The notes under the pieces are model-generated. The model was given only the letters and a program-made list of their open reading frames with translations. It was not told the origin of the DNA and did no database searches. A DNA stretch of 64,000 bases from Herminiimonas sp. (GTDB lineage Bacteria; Pseudomonadota; Gammaproteobacteria; Burkholderiales; Burkholderiaceae_D): contig DAIDBD010000007.1 of the NCBI GenBank assembly GCA_027310305.1, forward strand, positions 62,001 through 126,000, read 5' to 3'. Positions 28,107 to 38,456 of this stretch are shown in pieces. The position numbers and the translations under genes were made by a program. Within the stretch, counting starts at the first letter, position 1; each line of letters starts with the position of its first letter.

Positions 28107-31100
28107 TCAATCGAACGCAAAGTTATAGAACAGCGACAGCGCGCTGCGGGCGCCGGCTGCGACCTCGACCGTCAGCCGCGGCGTCAGCGTATAGCGCAGC
28201 AGCAGCGCACTGTTCGCGGCTTCCAGCCCTTGCTGATAACTCACATAAAGCCGCGACGATATCTGCTTGCCGAGCCTGACGATGCGTTGCTGCAAATTAT
28301 CATTGCTGGTGCCGAAGCTCACGCTGTCCAGTCCGAACGCGGTGGCGAGCTGGGATTGCACGCCGGCCGCCGCGCCTTGCGACAGCAGTGCGCCGGCCGC
28401 GGCCTGCAGCGCACCGGCATCGCCGCCGCCGGCGGTATCGAGCCCGTGGCCCAGCACCAGCCATGACAGTTTTTCGGCGTCAGGCACCGATGGTTCGGAA
28501 ACCAGCGCGATGCGCGGCGCGAGCACCGTGCCGAGCACCGTGACACCGGCTTCCACCTGCTGGCCGCGCCGCATCGCCAGGATGTCGAGCGCCGGATTAG
28601 CGATGGCGCCGCTGAATCGCAGCAAGCCCCGTTCAATATCAAGCGCGCGTCCGTACGCGGTGTAGGTGCCTTTGACGATGCGCAGCGTGCCTCGGGCTTG
28701 CAGCGGCTCGCCGGCCGCATTCAGCAACCGGATTTGCCCGGCCAGCAGCGCATCCAGTCCGCGTCCCTTGAGGCTGATGCCGCCGCCGAGCGCGACGCTG
28801 ACATCGAGCGCGGCGGCAAGCTGGCCCGCCGGCTTTTTGGCGCTGCCGACAATCACGACGTCATCCGACAATTCCGGCGCGCCCTGCCGGCCGAGATCGA
28901 AAAATCCGGAATCGACGGTGAAGGCGCCGGTGACCGCGGCGCGTCCGTTGGCCAGGCCGATCACGCTGTTGCCGCTGATGACCAGCCGGCGATCGGAACG
29001 ATTCAGCAGCCGGAAGCGCTCGGCATTGAGCGACAGTTGCGCAGATGGTTTTCCACTCGCCAGATCGATCGGGCCGGACAGGGCCAGCATGCCGTTATCG
29101 CTTTGAAAGCGCAACGACTTGAGCAGCAAGGAGGGGCCCTGAAATTCGCCTTCCAGCGTGCCTTGCCGCAAATCGACGCCGCTATCGGTAAAAGACAGCC
29201 GCAGCCCGCTGCCGGCAAGCTGCCCAGCCAGACGCGGTTCGGCGAAGGTGCCGCCGATCGACATCGCGCTTTGCAGACGGCCCTCGGCAATCAGCGTCGG
29301 CGACAGCAGCGGACCGGCCCAGCCCAGCGTCGGAATATCGATGCGGGCGCGGCCCGATACCGGTGCATCCGACGCGATCGCAAACCGGTCGGCGCCGCTT
29401 CCCATCGCGGTGCCGGCCTCGAGTTCGATCTGTCCCAGTTGCTGGCCGTCGGCCGTCAATCGCAGGTTGATCCGGCCGTCGGTTGCGGTAGCGGTTGCTT
29501 CCAGCTTGCGCAAACCGAGCGTCACCGGCGTGTTGCCGCGGATGACGATATCGCCGCGCCGGCGCTGCAATTTGATGCCACCGTTTACCGAGCCGGCAAT
29601 TTGCAGATTCCATTCGCCGTCGATTTGCAGATCGGTCGTGACCGGCGGAGTGGGTTTCGCCAATTGAAGCAGCGGTGCAATCTGCAACTGCTCGACGCGG
29701 CCGCGCGTGGCGATGCCGCGCGCATCGCGCCTGAATTGTTCGATCGCGATCGTCGCGGTATCGGCATCGAGCCGGAACCGGTCGAGTTGCACCTGTTGCT
29801 GCGACAGCATCAGCGGCGCCGGCGCGGCCAGGCGCGCGGTGAATGTGCCTGCCGCATCCAGCCGGTCGATGCTGCCTTGCCATTGCGGCGCGCGCGCCAG
29901 ATCGCGCAGGCTGCCGTTGGCGGTCAGCGTCCAGTCTTGCTTCGGCTGGTGGACCGATGCATTGATCGCATGCTGCGCCGTTGTGCCGTTCGCGGCGACT
30001 CTGAAACGGTCGGCGCGCACTGTGCCGGCGGACAAGCCTTGTCCGCGGAGCTCCAATGTCAGCGGTGCATCCGGCTGCGGTGCGAAACGAACCTGCGCCG
30101 ACAGCGAGGCAAGCTGCCGGGCGGCGGTTTTCAATTGGCGGGCGGTCGCGTCCAGTGTCATCGCGCCGATGAAGAACGGCTTGGCGGAATCGACGTCCAC
30201 TTCCGTCTTGCCTTGCAGCGCACCGATTTGCACGTTGCCCGGCATCCGCACGTTGTTCGCATTCCACTTGGCGCTGATGTGCGGCGCCTTCAGGCTGCCG
30301 CGGGCATTGCCGCTCGCATCGATCGCACCGCCGAAGCCCGGCCCGAGCTGTTCCAGTTTCGGCGCGGCCAATGCAAACGTCAGCCGCGCGTTGCGCTCCG
30401 ACAGTTCGCCTTGCATGCTTAGCCGATTGGCGCCGGCGATCAGCAACAGATTCGGCACGATGATTTTGTCGGCGCGCAGTTGCATGTTGCCATCGCCTCG
30501 CAGCGGCTGGCCGGCGAGACGGCTGTCGGCGATCCTGAAGGCGAGATCGGCCTGAAGCTGCGGCGCTCGCATGCCGCTCAATAAGAAATCGCCGTTCAGA
30601 ACAAGACCGGGAAACTGCGCAAAGTTGCCGAATTCGTGCAGCCGGAACCGGCGCAGTTTTCCTTGCGCGCTGAAACTTTGCCGGCGCGCCAGATCGAGAT
30701 GGCCGGATGCATTCAGCGTGCCGCCGCCCGCGCGCAACTCGGCCCGGTCGATCGTCAGCGCTGCCTTCGCCAGCGTTGCATGCGCGGAAAGCGCAAGCTT
30801 GTTTTTTTTCAGCGGCTCGGTGAGCGACACGGTAAATTCCTGCTTGCCTGCCGCATGGCGCAGATCGATATTGCCGGCCAGTCTTGTCGGCCGAAGGCGC
30901 TGATCGAGTCTCTGTAAATCCAGTGCCTTGGTGGTCAATGCAAGCGTCAATGCGCCGTTTGCATATCGGCCGCTGCCATTCACTTCGCCGGCGGAACCGA
31001 GCGTGGCGGCGATGCGATTGAAATCGAAGCGTCCGCCGTCCTGTTGAAATGCAATGCGCAAGCCGCTCAGCGGAACTTTTTTTTCGTTGTACAGGCCTGC

Positions 31101-32075
31101 CGCCGCATTGGTCAGCGTCAGCTTGCCGGCGCCGCGTTCGGTTGCAGACAAATCGATGTCCAGCAGGGTATGCGGCAGCGCCGGATCGAATGCGGAAAGA
31201 TCGACTGCGCTTGCCGTGACGTGCGCATTGCCGAGCGGCTGCGCGGCAAACGGCCGCACTACGGCGCGGCCGTTTATTTTCGCGGCGCTTCCTTGCGCTT
31301 TTCCAATCGCGAGATCCGCCGTGGCCGCCAGTTCCGCCAGCGATCCATTGAGCCCGACATGGCCGGTGGTGCCGACCGGACGGTTCTGGATGACGGTTTC
31401 GGCAGCGCTTGAAAAACGCGCATCCAGCGCATACGGCTTGACGGCCGACAGCGTGGCCCGGCCGCTGAAATTTCCGCTGACCGGATTGGCATCGGCGGCC
31501 GAACGGACAGCAAACCGATCCAGCCCGAGACGGTAACGGACGCCATCGAAGCCGGCATTGAAAGCAAATCCGCCAAGGCGGATGAGCGTGATCGGCCCCA
31601 CGCCGATTTCGCCGCCATCGATTTGCGCGTTGTCGATTTGCAGCTTGAACGGCAGCGCAATATTCTCCGGCATGCGCAACGGTTCGGACGGTTGCGCGGC
31701 TTTGCCGGCGACGGCCAGATGGCCGATGCGCAAGGAATCGATATGCAAGGTGCGCCGCAACAGCGCTGACGGCTGCCAGTCGAGCCGGATGTTTTTCAGC
31801 GTGACCAGCCGCGCCGCGCTGTCCAGCGCCAGCCGGTCGATCTGCAATGATCCGGCGAGACGGCCGTGGATGCCGTCGGCCTGCACAGCGCCGGACGACA
31901 GCGCGTCCAATGCGGAAAAAGCGCTGCGCGCGCCGCGCTCGGTGCCGAGCAGCCAGCCGCCGGCCGCGAGCGGCAGCAGGATGCATGCGGCGATGAGCGC
32001 CGGCCCGATGCGCCGGTGCGCGCCGCGTTTCGATTCGGGCGGCGTATCGACAGGTTCGGCACGATCAGAAGCCAT
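28107..32075 (-). CDS. tamB: TamB translocation and assembly module subunit
   Basis: A 1322-residue protein with one N-terminal membrane anchor (about 24-45) followed by a very long beta-rich AsmA/TamB-type repeat domain that would span the periplasm as a hydrophobic groove. The DUF490 C-terminal domain ends in YNFAFD with an aromatic terminus typical of TamB. It works with TamA in outer-membrane protein insertion and in lipid transport between membranes. The start overlaps the end of tamA by 11 bases, so the two are coupled. Confidence 0.92.
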   Translation of the reverse strand: MASDRAEPVDTPPESKRGAHRRIGPALIAACILLPLAAGGWLLGTERGARSAFSALDALSSGAVQADGIHGRLAGSLQIDRLALDSAARLVTLKNIRLDWQPSALLRRTLHIDSLRIGHLAVAGKAAQPSEPLRMPENIALPFKLQIDNAQIDGGEIGVGPITLIRLGGFAFNAGFDGVRYRLGLDRFAVRSAADANPVSGNFSGRATLSAVKPYALDARFSSAAETVIQNRPVGTTGHVGLNGSLAELAATADLAIGKAQGSAAKINGRAVVRPFAAQPLGNAHVTASAVDLSAFDPALPHTLLDIDLSATERGAGKLTLTNAAAGLYNEKKVPLSGLRIAFQQDGGRFDFNRIAATLGSAGEVNGSGRYANGALTLALTTKALDLQRLDQRLRPTRLAGNIDLRHAAGKQEFTVSLTEPLKKNKLALSAHATLAKAALTIDRAELRAGGGTLNASGHLDLARRQSFSAQGKLRRFRLHEFGNFAQFPGLVLNGDFLLSGMRAPQLQADLAFRIADSRLAGQPLRGDGNMQLRADKIIVPNLLLIAGANRLSMQGELSERNARLTFALAAPKLEQLGPGFGGAIDASGNARGSLKAPHISAKWNANNVRMPGNVQIGALQGKTEVDVDSAKPFFIGAMTLDATARQLKTAARQLASLSAQVRFAPQPDAPLTLELRGQGLSAGTVRADRFRVAANGTTAQHAINASVHQPKQDWTLTANGSLRDLARAPQWQGSIDRLDAAGTFTARLAAPAPLMLSQQQVQLDRFRLDADTATIAIEQFRRDARGIATRGRVEQLQIAPLLQLAKPTPPVTTDLQIDGEWNLQIAGSVNGGIKLQRRRGDIVIRGNTPVTLGLRKLEATATATDGRINLRLTADGQQLGQIELEAGTAMGSGADRFAIASDAPVSGRARIDIPTLGWAGPLLSPTLIAEGRLQSAMSIGGTFAEPRLAGQLAGSGLRLSFTDSGVDLRQGTLEGEFQGPSLLLKSLRFQSDNGMLALSGPIDLASGKPSAQLSLNAERFRLLNRSDRRLVISGNSVIGLANGRAAVTGAFTVDSGFFDLGRQGAPELSDDVVIVGSAKKPAGQLAAALDVSVALGGGISLKGRGLDALLAGQIRLLNAAGEPLQARGTLRIVKGTYTAYGRALDIERGLLRFSGAIANPALDILAMRRGQQVEAGVTVLGTVLAPRIALVSEPSVPDAEKLSWLVLGHGLDTAGGGDAGALQAAAGALLSQGAAAGVQSQLATAFGLDSVSFGTSNDNLQQRIVRLGKQISSRLYVSYQQGLEAANSALLLRYTLTPRLTVEVAAGARSALSLFYNFAFD

Positions 32076-33855
32076 AGCCTACCGAGAAATGAAGCCGCGG
32101 CTGGCGGGTCTCATGGCCGAACGCCAGATCGATGTTGACCGGGCCGATCGGGCTGCGCCAGCGCGCGCCGAATCCGCTGCCTTGCCGCAGACGAAAATCG
32201 CGCCACGAGTCGGCGGCATTGCCGGCATCGGTAAACACGGCTGCGCCCCATTGCGGCGTGATCTGGTACACCAGTTCGGCGCTCAGCACCGCGAGTACCG
32301 TGCCGCCGACCACTGCGCCGTTTTGCAGCACGCCGAGGCTGTTGTATGCATAGCCGCGCACGGTCTGATTGCCGCCGGTACGGAACAGCAGATCGGCCGG
32401 AACGGTTTCGCGGCCGGCGCCGACCACCTGGCCGATCTGGCCGCGCAACACCGTATGCCAGCGCCGGCTCACCGGCGACAGCCAGGTCACATGGCCCAGC
32501 ACGCGGCCGATGTTTTGTTCATTCAGCATTCCGCGCGGGCCGGCGTTCAATTCAATCGATGCGACATAGCCGCGCCGCGGTCTGAGCGGATTATCCAACC
32601 GGCGCATCGTGTAGCCGTAGGTCGCGACCAGCGCCTGGCGATTGTTGGAAGGAACGCCTGCAATCCGCTGCCTATCCGCCAGATAGGAGACGCCCCACAC
32701 CTGCTCATCCGATTTGACCGGGCCGGTCAGGCGGGCGCCGGCGCGCACCTTGTCGTTGATTTCGCCGGCGATGTCGGTACGTTCATAGCGCGCGCCGACG
32801 CTCGGAATCCATCCGTTGCGCAGCGCGGGCAGATACAGGTCGGTGCCGAGCAGGGGCGTTTTGCGGTTGATGCGCAGTTCCGATTCCAGCCGCCAGTCGC
32901 GCCCCAGAAAAAGGCGATTGAGCCATTTCACCTGCAACTGCGCGCCGGTGTCGGTGGAAAAACCGACGCCCAGCGCCAGCCGCTTGCTCTCGTTTTCGGA
33001 CAGATCCAGCCGGACCGGCACCCGTTGCGGATGCGCGGGATCGACTTCAACGGTGGCGAACGCCGAGCGGAAATAGCCGGTGTCCTGCAGGCGGGCCTGC
33101 AACTCATTGAGTTTTTCCTGCGAAAAAGGATCGCCGGGCCGGATCGGATTGACCGTATCGATCATGTCGCGCGAATAGCGCTGCAAGCCCTCGATCCGCA
33201 GTTCGCCGAATGTGAACGCGGGCCCGGAGTCGAGCTCGACGCGCAACTGCGCAGAGCGCTTTTCGGGATCGATGCGCGCTTCGCTGCCGGTAATGCGGGC
33301 CGCCGGATAATTCCGGTTCAGCAGATTTTTCAGCAGCGCGCCCTTGGCATCGTCCCAGGCTTTTTGCCGGAATATTGCGCCGGGCTTGAGCGCCCATCTG
33401 TTGCGCAGCCGATCGATGCGCTGTGCATCCGAAGCGTCGGTAGCGATTTGGCCGCTGAAACGGATATCGACGGCATCGATGATGACCGGCGCGCCCGGCA
33501 CGACATCGAAGCGCGCGATCCAGCGGCCGGCCTCCTGGGCGACCGCATACTCGATGGCCGGAGAAAAATAACCTTCGGTTGCCAGCAATTCGCGAATCTG
33601 CTGCGGCGTAATGCCGGCCAGGCGCCGCAACTCTTCCACGCTCAAGCCGGCGTCCTTGGCGTGGCGGCGTATTTCCAGGTGCTCGTTGAGCAGCGGCGTC
33701 AACGCGCCGGCGCCGCTGATCTCGACGGCATAACCGCCCGTCGCTTGCGCCAAAGCCTGAAACGGCAGCATCAGCAGGCACAGCACGGCAAGCCAATGCG
33801 ATGTCCGGCACGGCGCACGGTACGCCGCAGGCTTGCTGTCGGAATTTTCTGTCAA
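32065..33855 (-). CDS. tamA: TamA outer-membrane assembly factor
   Basis: A 596-residue outer-membrane protein of the Omp85 family. A signal peptide (ending near ALAQA, about residue 37) is followed by three POTRA-like modules (about 45-280) and a 16-strand barrel ending in the aromatic VGYGF. The barrel has the conserved RGY (VRGYAYNSLG) lid-loop motif. It partners TamB, encoded directly after it. Translation seems to begin at TTG 33855, since no ATG lies upstream in frame; this start is uncertain. Confidence 0.9.
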   Translation of the reverse strand: MTENSDSKPAAYRAPCRTSHWLAVLCLLMLPFQALAQATGGYAVEISGAGALTPLLNEHLEIRRHAKDAGLSVEELRRLAGITPQQIRELLATEGYFSPAIEYAVAQEAGRWIARFDVVPGAPVIIDAVDIRFSGQIATDASDAQRIDRLRNRWALKPGAIFRQKAWDDAKGALLKNLLNRNYPAARITGSEARIDPEKRSAQLRVELDSGPAFTFGELRIEGLQRYSRDMIDTVNPIRPGDPFSQEKLNELQARLQDTGYFRSAFATVEVDPAHPQRVPVRLDLSENESKRLALGVGFSTDTGAQLQVKWLNRLFLGRDWRLESELRINRKTPLLGTDLYLPALRNGWIPSVGARYERTDIAGEINDKVRAGARLTGPVKSDEQVWGVSYLADRQRIAGVPSNNRQALVATYGYTMRRLDNPLRPRRGYVASIELNAGPRGMLNEQNIGRVLGHVTWLSPVSRRWHTVLRGQIGQVVGAGRETVPADLLFRTGGNQTVRGYAYNSLGVLQNGAVVGGTVLAVLSAELVYQITPQWGAAVFTDAGNAADSWRDFRLRQGSGFGARWRSPIGPVNIDLAFGHETRQPRLHFSVGYGF

Positions 33856-34007
33856 ATTATGCGTTCGGCTCTCAGCGAATTTATGGAAGAAATGAATTCT
33901 GTAAATTCATATTTTTACATGTCGCTGTTTGACGTGCTTGCGTTGAATCAACCAAGCAGAGGGAGGGCTGGTGCGGATGGCCGCACCGCCGATGCTGTCA
34001 GCCGCCG

Positions 34008-35021
34008 TTAATGATATCCCTCGCCGGGACGCAGTTTGCCGCGGAACAACCAGAACATCAGGACCGTGTAGCCGAGCACCATCGGCAACAGAATGACGGT
34101 GCCGATCAGCATGAAAACCTGCGATGACGGATCCGCCGCCGCTTGCCAGATCGTGATCGACGGCGGCACCAGGTACGGCGCGTTCGAAATGACCAGCCCG
34201 GCATAGGCCAGCAGGAACAAGCCGACCGCCGATGCAAAAGGCTGGATGTCGTTGCCTTGCCGCATGCCGCGCCAGCACCACCATGCCAGCAGCAGAGTGG
34301 CCAGCGGCACCGGCGCGAAGAAATAAAGATTGGGCAGCGTGAACCAGCGCTCGGCGATGCGTTCGATTTGCAGCGGCGTCCACAGGCTGACCAGCGCGAT
34401 GAAACCAAGCAGCGCAAACAGCAACGGTACGCCGATCTTGCGGGCGCGCTGCTCCACTTCTCCCTCGGTTTTCATCATCAGCCAGGTTGCGCCCAGCAAT
34501 GCATAGCCGGCGACCAATGCCGTGCCGCACATCAGGCTGAACGGCGTCAGGAAATCGAGCATGCCGCCGGCGAATTGGCCGTTCTCGGCGCGTATGCCTT
34601 GCAGCAGGCCGCCCAGCACAACGCCTTGCGAAAATGCCGCGACGATCGAACCGGCGGTAAACGCAATATCCCATTTGCGGTGATGCGGCTTGCCTACCCA
34701 GCGAAATTCGAACGACACGCCGCGAAAGATCAGCGCCAGCAGCATCAGGATCACCGGCAGATACAAGGCCGGCAGAATCACCGCATAGGCCATCGGAAAC
34801 GCGACCAGCAAGCCGACGCCGCCTAGCACCAGCCAGGTTTCATTGCCGTCCCAGAACGGCGCAACCGAATTCATCATCAGGTCGCGGTCGGCTTCTTCGG
34901 GGAAAAACGGGAACAGGATGCCGATCCCGAGATCGAAACCGTCCAGCACGACATACAGCGCGACGGCCAGGCCGATGATCAGCGCCCAGATGACGGGCAG
35001 CGTGTAATGCAGGTTGCTCAT
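34008..35021 (-). CDS. cydB: cytochrome bd-type quinol oxidase subunit II (CioB/CydB)
   Basis: A 337-residue integral membrane protein with about eight helices, beginning MSNLHYTLPVIWALIIGLAV and carrying VLDGFDLGIGILFPF, typical of subunit II. It supports the heme-bearing subunit I in reducing oxygen to water with quinol. The start overlaps the subunit I stop by four bases (ATGA). No small CydX-like gene is evident in the 152 bases downstream, which agrees with the cyanide-insensitive subtype. Confidence 0.93.
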   Translation of the reverse strand: MSNLHYTLPVIWALIIGLAVALYVVLDGFDLGIGILFPFFPEEADRDLMMNSVAPFWDGNETWLVLGGVGLLVAFPMAYAVILPALYLPVILMLLALIFRGVSFEFRWVGKPHHRKWDIAFTAGSIVAAFSQGVVLGGLLQGIRAENGQFAGGMLDFLTPFSLMCGTALVAGYALLGATWLMMKTEGEVEQRARKIGVPLLFALLGFIALVSLWTPLQIERIAERWFTLPNLYFFAPVPLATLLLAWWCWRGMRQGNDIQPFASAVGLFLLAYAGLVISNAPYLVPPSITIWQAAADPSSQVFMLIGTVILLPMVLGYTVLMFWLFRGKLRPGEGYH

Positions 35022-36418
35022 GCGGCCCCCCTGGTTGCATTTTGCGCCGCAGACAGCGGCCGGTTCGGCAGCCCTTCGTCGTGTTCCGGCGCCGGCGCAA
35101 CCGACGGCCCCTTGCGGATCATCTTGCGGATATACAGAATACCGATCGAAAACACCACGCAATACACCAGCACGAACAACGCCAGCGATACGGCAACCGT
35201 GGCTGCCGTGATCGGAGAACTGGCGTCGGCGGTGCGCAGGATGCCATAGGCGATCCACGGCTGCCGCCCGATTTCGGTCACCATCCAGCCCGCCAGAATC
35301 GCGATGAAGCCGAGCGGCCAGCAGTACCGGACCGGCTTCAGGAACCAGCCGGTCTGAAACAGCCGCTTGCGCCACCACAGTACCGCGCCGGTTGCGCCGA
35401 TCGCGATCAGCAGCAGGCCGATGCCGACCATCGCGCGGAACATGAAGAACACCGGCACCACCGGCGGACGGTCTTCCGGCTTGAAGTCCTTCAATCCGGG
35501 GAACAACCCGTTCGGGTGATGGGTAATCACCAGGCTGCCGAGGTTGGGAATCGCGATCTCGGCCAGATTGCGTTCCGCCCTGGCATCGGGCCACGCAAAC
35601 AGCACCAGGCCGGCGGGATGCGAGCCGTCCCAATGCGCTTCCATCGCGGCGATCTTTACCGGCTGGTGCTCGGCCGTATTCAAGCCGTGCATGTCGCCGA
35701 TGATCATTTGCAGCGGCGCCAGCAATGCCACCATGCCGAGGCCCATGCGGATCATGGTTTTCGCCTCGGTTTCGAAACGCCCGGCAACCAGATAGCGCGC
35801 GCCGACCGCCAGCACCACCAGCGACGTGGTCAGATAAGCGGCGGTCATCATGTGCACGAAACGGTATGGAAAGCTGGGATTGAAAATGATGTTGAACCAG
35901 TCGACCGGAAACGCGACGCCGTTGCGCAGCTCGAATCCGGCCGGCGTATGCATCCAGCTATTGGCCGCCAGGATCCAGAAGCCCGACAGCGCGGTGCCGA
36001 CCGCGACGATGATGCAGGCCAGCGTATGCACCCATGGCGGCACGCGATCCCAGCCGAACAGCATGACGCCGAGAAAGCTCGCTTCCAGAAAAAACGCGGT
36101 CAGCACTTCATAGCCCATCAACGGTCCGATGACGTTGCCGATCACTTCCGAAAAGCGGCTCCAGTTGGTGCCGAACTGGTACGACAGCACGATGCCGGAC
36201 ACCACGCCCATCGCAAACGATACCGCGAATATCTTGGTCCAGAACCGGGCCAGCAGATGGTAATGCGGCTGCTTGCTGCGCAGCCACAGCACTTCGAGAG
36301 TGGCGATGAAGGCCGACAGGCCGATCGTGAAGGCCGGAAAGATGATATGGAAACTGATCGTGAATGCGAACTGGATGCGTGAGAGTAGCGTCGCGTCCAC
36401 ACCTGCAAAAGTTTCCAT
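35018..36418 (-). CDS. cydA: cytochrome bd-type quinol oxidase subunit I (CioA/CydA)
   Basis: A 466-residue heme-binding oxidase subunit. The conserved GWMVTEIGRQPW motif is present, as are the N-terminal FTISFHIIFPAF with the heme His, and the WAxLAF-like early helices. The quinol-binding Q-loop is short, which with the sequence style points to the cyanide-insensitive CioA branch, not the E. coli long-loop CydA. Start at 36418, supported by GGAG. The oxidase helps respiration at low oxygen or in the presence of inhibitors such as sulfide. I saw no FNR box upstream. Confidence 0.93.
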   Translation of the reverse strand: METFAGVDATLLSRIQFAFTISFHIIFPAFTIGLSAFIATLEVLWLRSKQPHYHLLARFWTKIFAVSFAMGVVSGIVLSYQFGTNWSRFSEVIGNVIGPLMGYEVLTAFFLEASFLGVMLFGWDRVPPWVHTLACIIVAVGTALSGFWILAANSWMHTPAGFELRNGVAFPVDWFNIIFNPSFPYRFVHMMTAAYLTTSLVVLAVGARYLVAGRFETEAKTMIRMGLGMVALLAPLQMIIGDMHGLNTAEHQPVKIAAMEAHWDGSHPAGLVLFAWPDARAERNLAEIAIPNLGSLVITHHPNGLFPGLKDFKPEDRPPVVPVFFMFRAMVGIGLLLIAIGATGAVLWWRKRLFQTGWFLKPVRYCWPLGFIAILAGWMVTEIGRQPWIAYGILRTADASSPITAATVAVSLALFVLVYCVVFSIGILYIRKMIRKGPSVAPAPEHDEGLPNRPLSAAQNATRGAA

Positions 36419-36567
36419 TGAGCTCTCCGGAAGCATGTAGGGAAAATACCGCGGCCTATCGTACCTTAAATCCAGCCGGTTGCAGGTGCAGTGAGGAATC
36501 GCAAACAGGCAAGGATCTTTATCGGTTGCAATGCAAGTTCGGCTCGTTTGCAAAGGAGGTCTTCATT

Positions 36568-36834
36568 TTGAATAAATCAGAACAACCGCTGGATTGCCTG
36601 ATTGTCGGCGCAGGGCCGGCCGGGTTGATTGCCGCGATTTACCTGGCGCGCGAGCTGGGCGCGGATTGCGATGAACAAGGCGATCTGCTGGTCGATCAGC
36701 GGCGTCTTCAAACCTCCATTTCCGGCTTCTATGCCGCCGGCGATGTCGTCGACGGACTCAATCAGATCAGCGCGGCAGCCGGCCATGCGGCCATTGCAGC
36801 AACGACGATTCATCACAGATTGAACAGACGGTAA
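36568..36834 (+). pseudogene. thioredoxin-reductase-like gene with a large internal deletion
   Basis: An 88-codon frame with a perfect AAAGGAGGT site before TTG 36568. Residues 1-27 are the N-terminal FAD-binding start of a TrxB-like oxidoreductase (DCLIVGAGPAGLIAAIYLAR). They run directly into the C-terminal FAD segment (LGADCDEQGDLLVD ... GFYAAGDVVDGLNQISAAAG). In intact relatives of about 300 residues these two parts flank the NADPH domain and most of the FAD domain. Roughly 200 codons are therefore missing, in frame. The remaining protein cannot bind NADPH. It might still be translated, but a catalytic role is unlikely. Confidence 0.85.
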
Positions 36835-36918
36835 CAGGTTGAAAAAATAGATTCTTCAGCCTTTTGTGCGGATGAATGGCGCTATCGCGCAGTGCTTGCA
36901 TGGAAAGATGAAATGAAC

Positions 36919-36949
36919 GCTGTCATTCTTCCCGCGCGGGAACGACAGC
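36919..36949. repeat. palindromic repeat resembling a dispersed intergenic element
   Basis: GCTGTC at 36919-36924 pairs with GACAGC at 36944-36949, and a central TTCCCGCGCGGGAA palindrome lies inside. The TCATTC..CCCGCG style recalls small dispersed repeats of beta-proteobacteria. Apart from this, the 36835-37058 gap shows nothing. Confidence 0.45.
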
Positions 36950-37058
36950 ACCCGCGGTAATCCCGGATGAATCAAAAATATTGCAGTCATTATGCGTGTT
37001 CGCGGATGAACGCAATGAACATTTACAGCCCGCTATTTGAACAGATTACCTGACCGGA

Positions 37059-38456
37059 TCAAAAAGCAGTAATGCCAATGAAACCGGTGCCGGTCCTGCC
37101 GGTTCCAAATCCCGCCGTGCCTGTAATGCCGGTGGTTCCAGTTGTTCCAAACCCGGTTGTGCCGGTCGTTCCAGTCGTACCGATTCCTGTAAAGCCGGCG
37201 GTTCCGGTCGTGCCGATCCCGGTAAAGCCTGTATTTCCGGTCGTACCGAATCCGGTTGCGCCCGTAATGCCATTCGTTCCGATGATGCCGGTACCGATTG
37301 TGTCTGTAATTCCCGTCGTACCGATGCCGGTGGCGCCCGTAATGCCGGTCGTCCCGGTCGTGCCGATTCCAGTGGCGCCCGTAATACCTGTAATACCTGT
37401 AATACCTGTCGCGCCTGTTCCGATCGCGCCTGTAGCGCCGGTCATGTTCGTCGCGCCAATTCCAGTTGTACCGGTGATACCGGTAGTGCCGGGATTCGTC
37501 ATGCCGGTCGTACCCGTACCGGTCACGCCGGTTCCGGTGCCGGTGGTTTTATTCGATTGCACAATCTGTCCGCGAATTTCGCCATTGGCAAACGCGGCGC
37601 TGGCGACATCAAAGTAAAAATTGCCGGCTTGCAGCGCGTTCAACTGTGCATCGGAAACGGCAGCTTTTGCAGTCCAGATGCCGCTGCCTGCAAATGTTTC
37701 GATCATCGGGAAAGCCAGCGTCCCGGTTATTCCTGGCGCACCTTGATTGATACGGGCAGCGCTGCCGGTAATGCCTGATGTGATGACAGTAGCCGTCAAC
37801 GTCTTCGCGGCGGCGTTAACCAGGGCGATGCCAATAGCCGTACCGGCGCTTGAATTGGATGGCACCTGCTGCGTACCGGTTAGCACATTTGCATAGGCGG
37901 TGACCGCCGTATTGCCGGTTACGGTCGTGCCCGGCAATTGCTGCAATGCCTGCGCGCGAACCTCGCCGTTTGGAAAAGCGGCGCTATGCACGTCAAAGTA
38001 ATAACTGCCTGCCTTGAAACCGTTGAACTGCGCCTCGGTCAGCGTTGCCTGCGTGCTCCAGATTCCGCTGCCCGCAACAGGTTCGATCATCGGGAAAATG
38101 ATCGGGCCGGCAATGCCAGGCGGCGCAATATGAATATGCGCTTCCGTCCCGAGAATGCCTGCCATGACTATGGTTGCCTTCATTATTCTCGTCGCAGGAT
38201 CGATGACAGCCACGCCGGTGCCGGTAGCGCTGCTCGTATTGGCAGGCGCTACCTGCGCACCCGTCAGCGTCCCGGAAAATGCGTTCGCCCGCGCCGTGTT
38301 GCCGGCGTTCGTGAAAGCGCCGTTGGGCGAACCGGTAGCGGCGCCGCTGCTGCCGGCCCGATTATCATTGTTACTGCCGCCACACGATGCGAGGAACAAC
38401 ACCGCGGCAGCGGCAAGCTGCCAGCGCATCAACGATTTGATAGAAAGCGATTTCAT
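37059..38456 (-). CDS. CHRD-domain lipoprotein with a Gly/Thr-rich repeat tail
   Basis: A 465-residue lipoprotein: the lipobox LASC places the lipidated Cys at residue 25. Two CHRD domains follow (about 55-175 and 180-300), each with the landmarks HIHIAPPG or ARINQGAPG, then FPMIE, then [18 protein letters not shown]. From about residue 300 to the end the protein is a low-complexity tail of G-x-T and T-G-x units ([13 protein letters not shown] style), with a Gly about every third residue. The DNA under it has short tandem units, e.g. three 9-base copies at 37381-37407. The repeat length could therefore vary by slippage. CHRD domains occur in surface proteins, and the function here is unknown. 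Start at 38456, with GAGG upstream. Confidence 0.82.
   Translation of the reverse strand: MKSLSIKSLMRWQLAAAAVLFLASCGGSNNDNRAGSSGAATGSPNGAFTNAGNTARANAFSGTLTGAQVAPANTSSATGTGVAVIDPATRIMKATIVMAGILGTEAHIHIAPPGIAGPIIFPMIEPVAGSGIWSTQATLTEAQFNGFKAGSYYFDVHSAAFPNGEVRAQALQQLPGTTVTGNTAVTAYANVLTGTQQVPSNSSAGTAIGIALVNAAAKTLTATVITSGITGSAARINQGAPGITGTLAFPMIETFAGSGIWTAKAAVSDAQLNALQAGNFYFDVASAAFANGEIRGQIVQSNKTTGTGTGVTGTGTTGMTNPGTTGITGTTGIGATNMTGATGAIGTGATGITGITGITGATGIGTTGTTGITGATGIGTTGITDTIGTGIIGTNGITGATGFGTTGNTGFTGIGTTGTAGFTGIGTTGTTGTTGFGTTGTTGITGTAGFGTGRTGTGFIGITAF

Noticed and set aside
29182-31986. 934-codon minus-strand frame inside tamB
   Set aside because: Frame-shifted shadow of tamB with low-complexity Arg/Ala content and no domain.
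37381-37410. CRISPR-like short tandem repeats
   Set aside because: Units are 9 bases with no spacers and lie inside a coding repeat tail.
37072-37617. Plus-strand open frame with Pro-Val repeats opposite the CHRD gene tail
   Set aside because: It is the antisense of the Gly/Thr repeat tail. The CHRD reading has a lipobox, known domains and a ribosome-binding site, while this frame has none.
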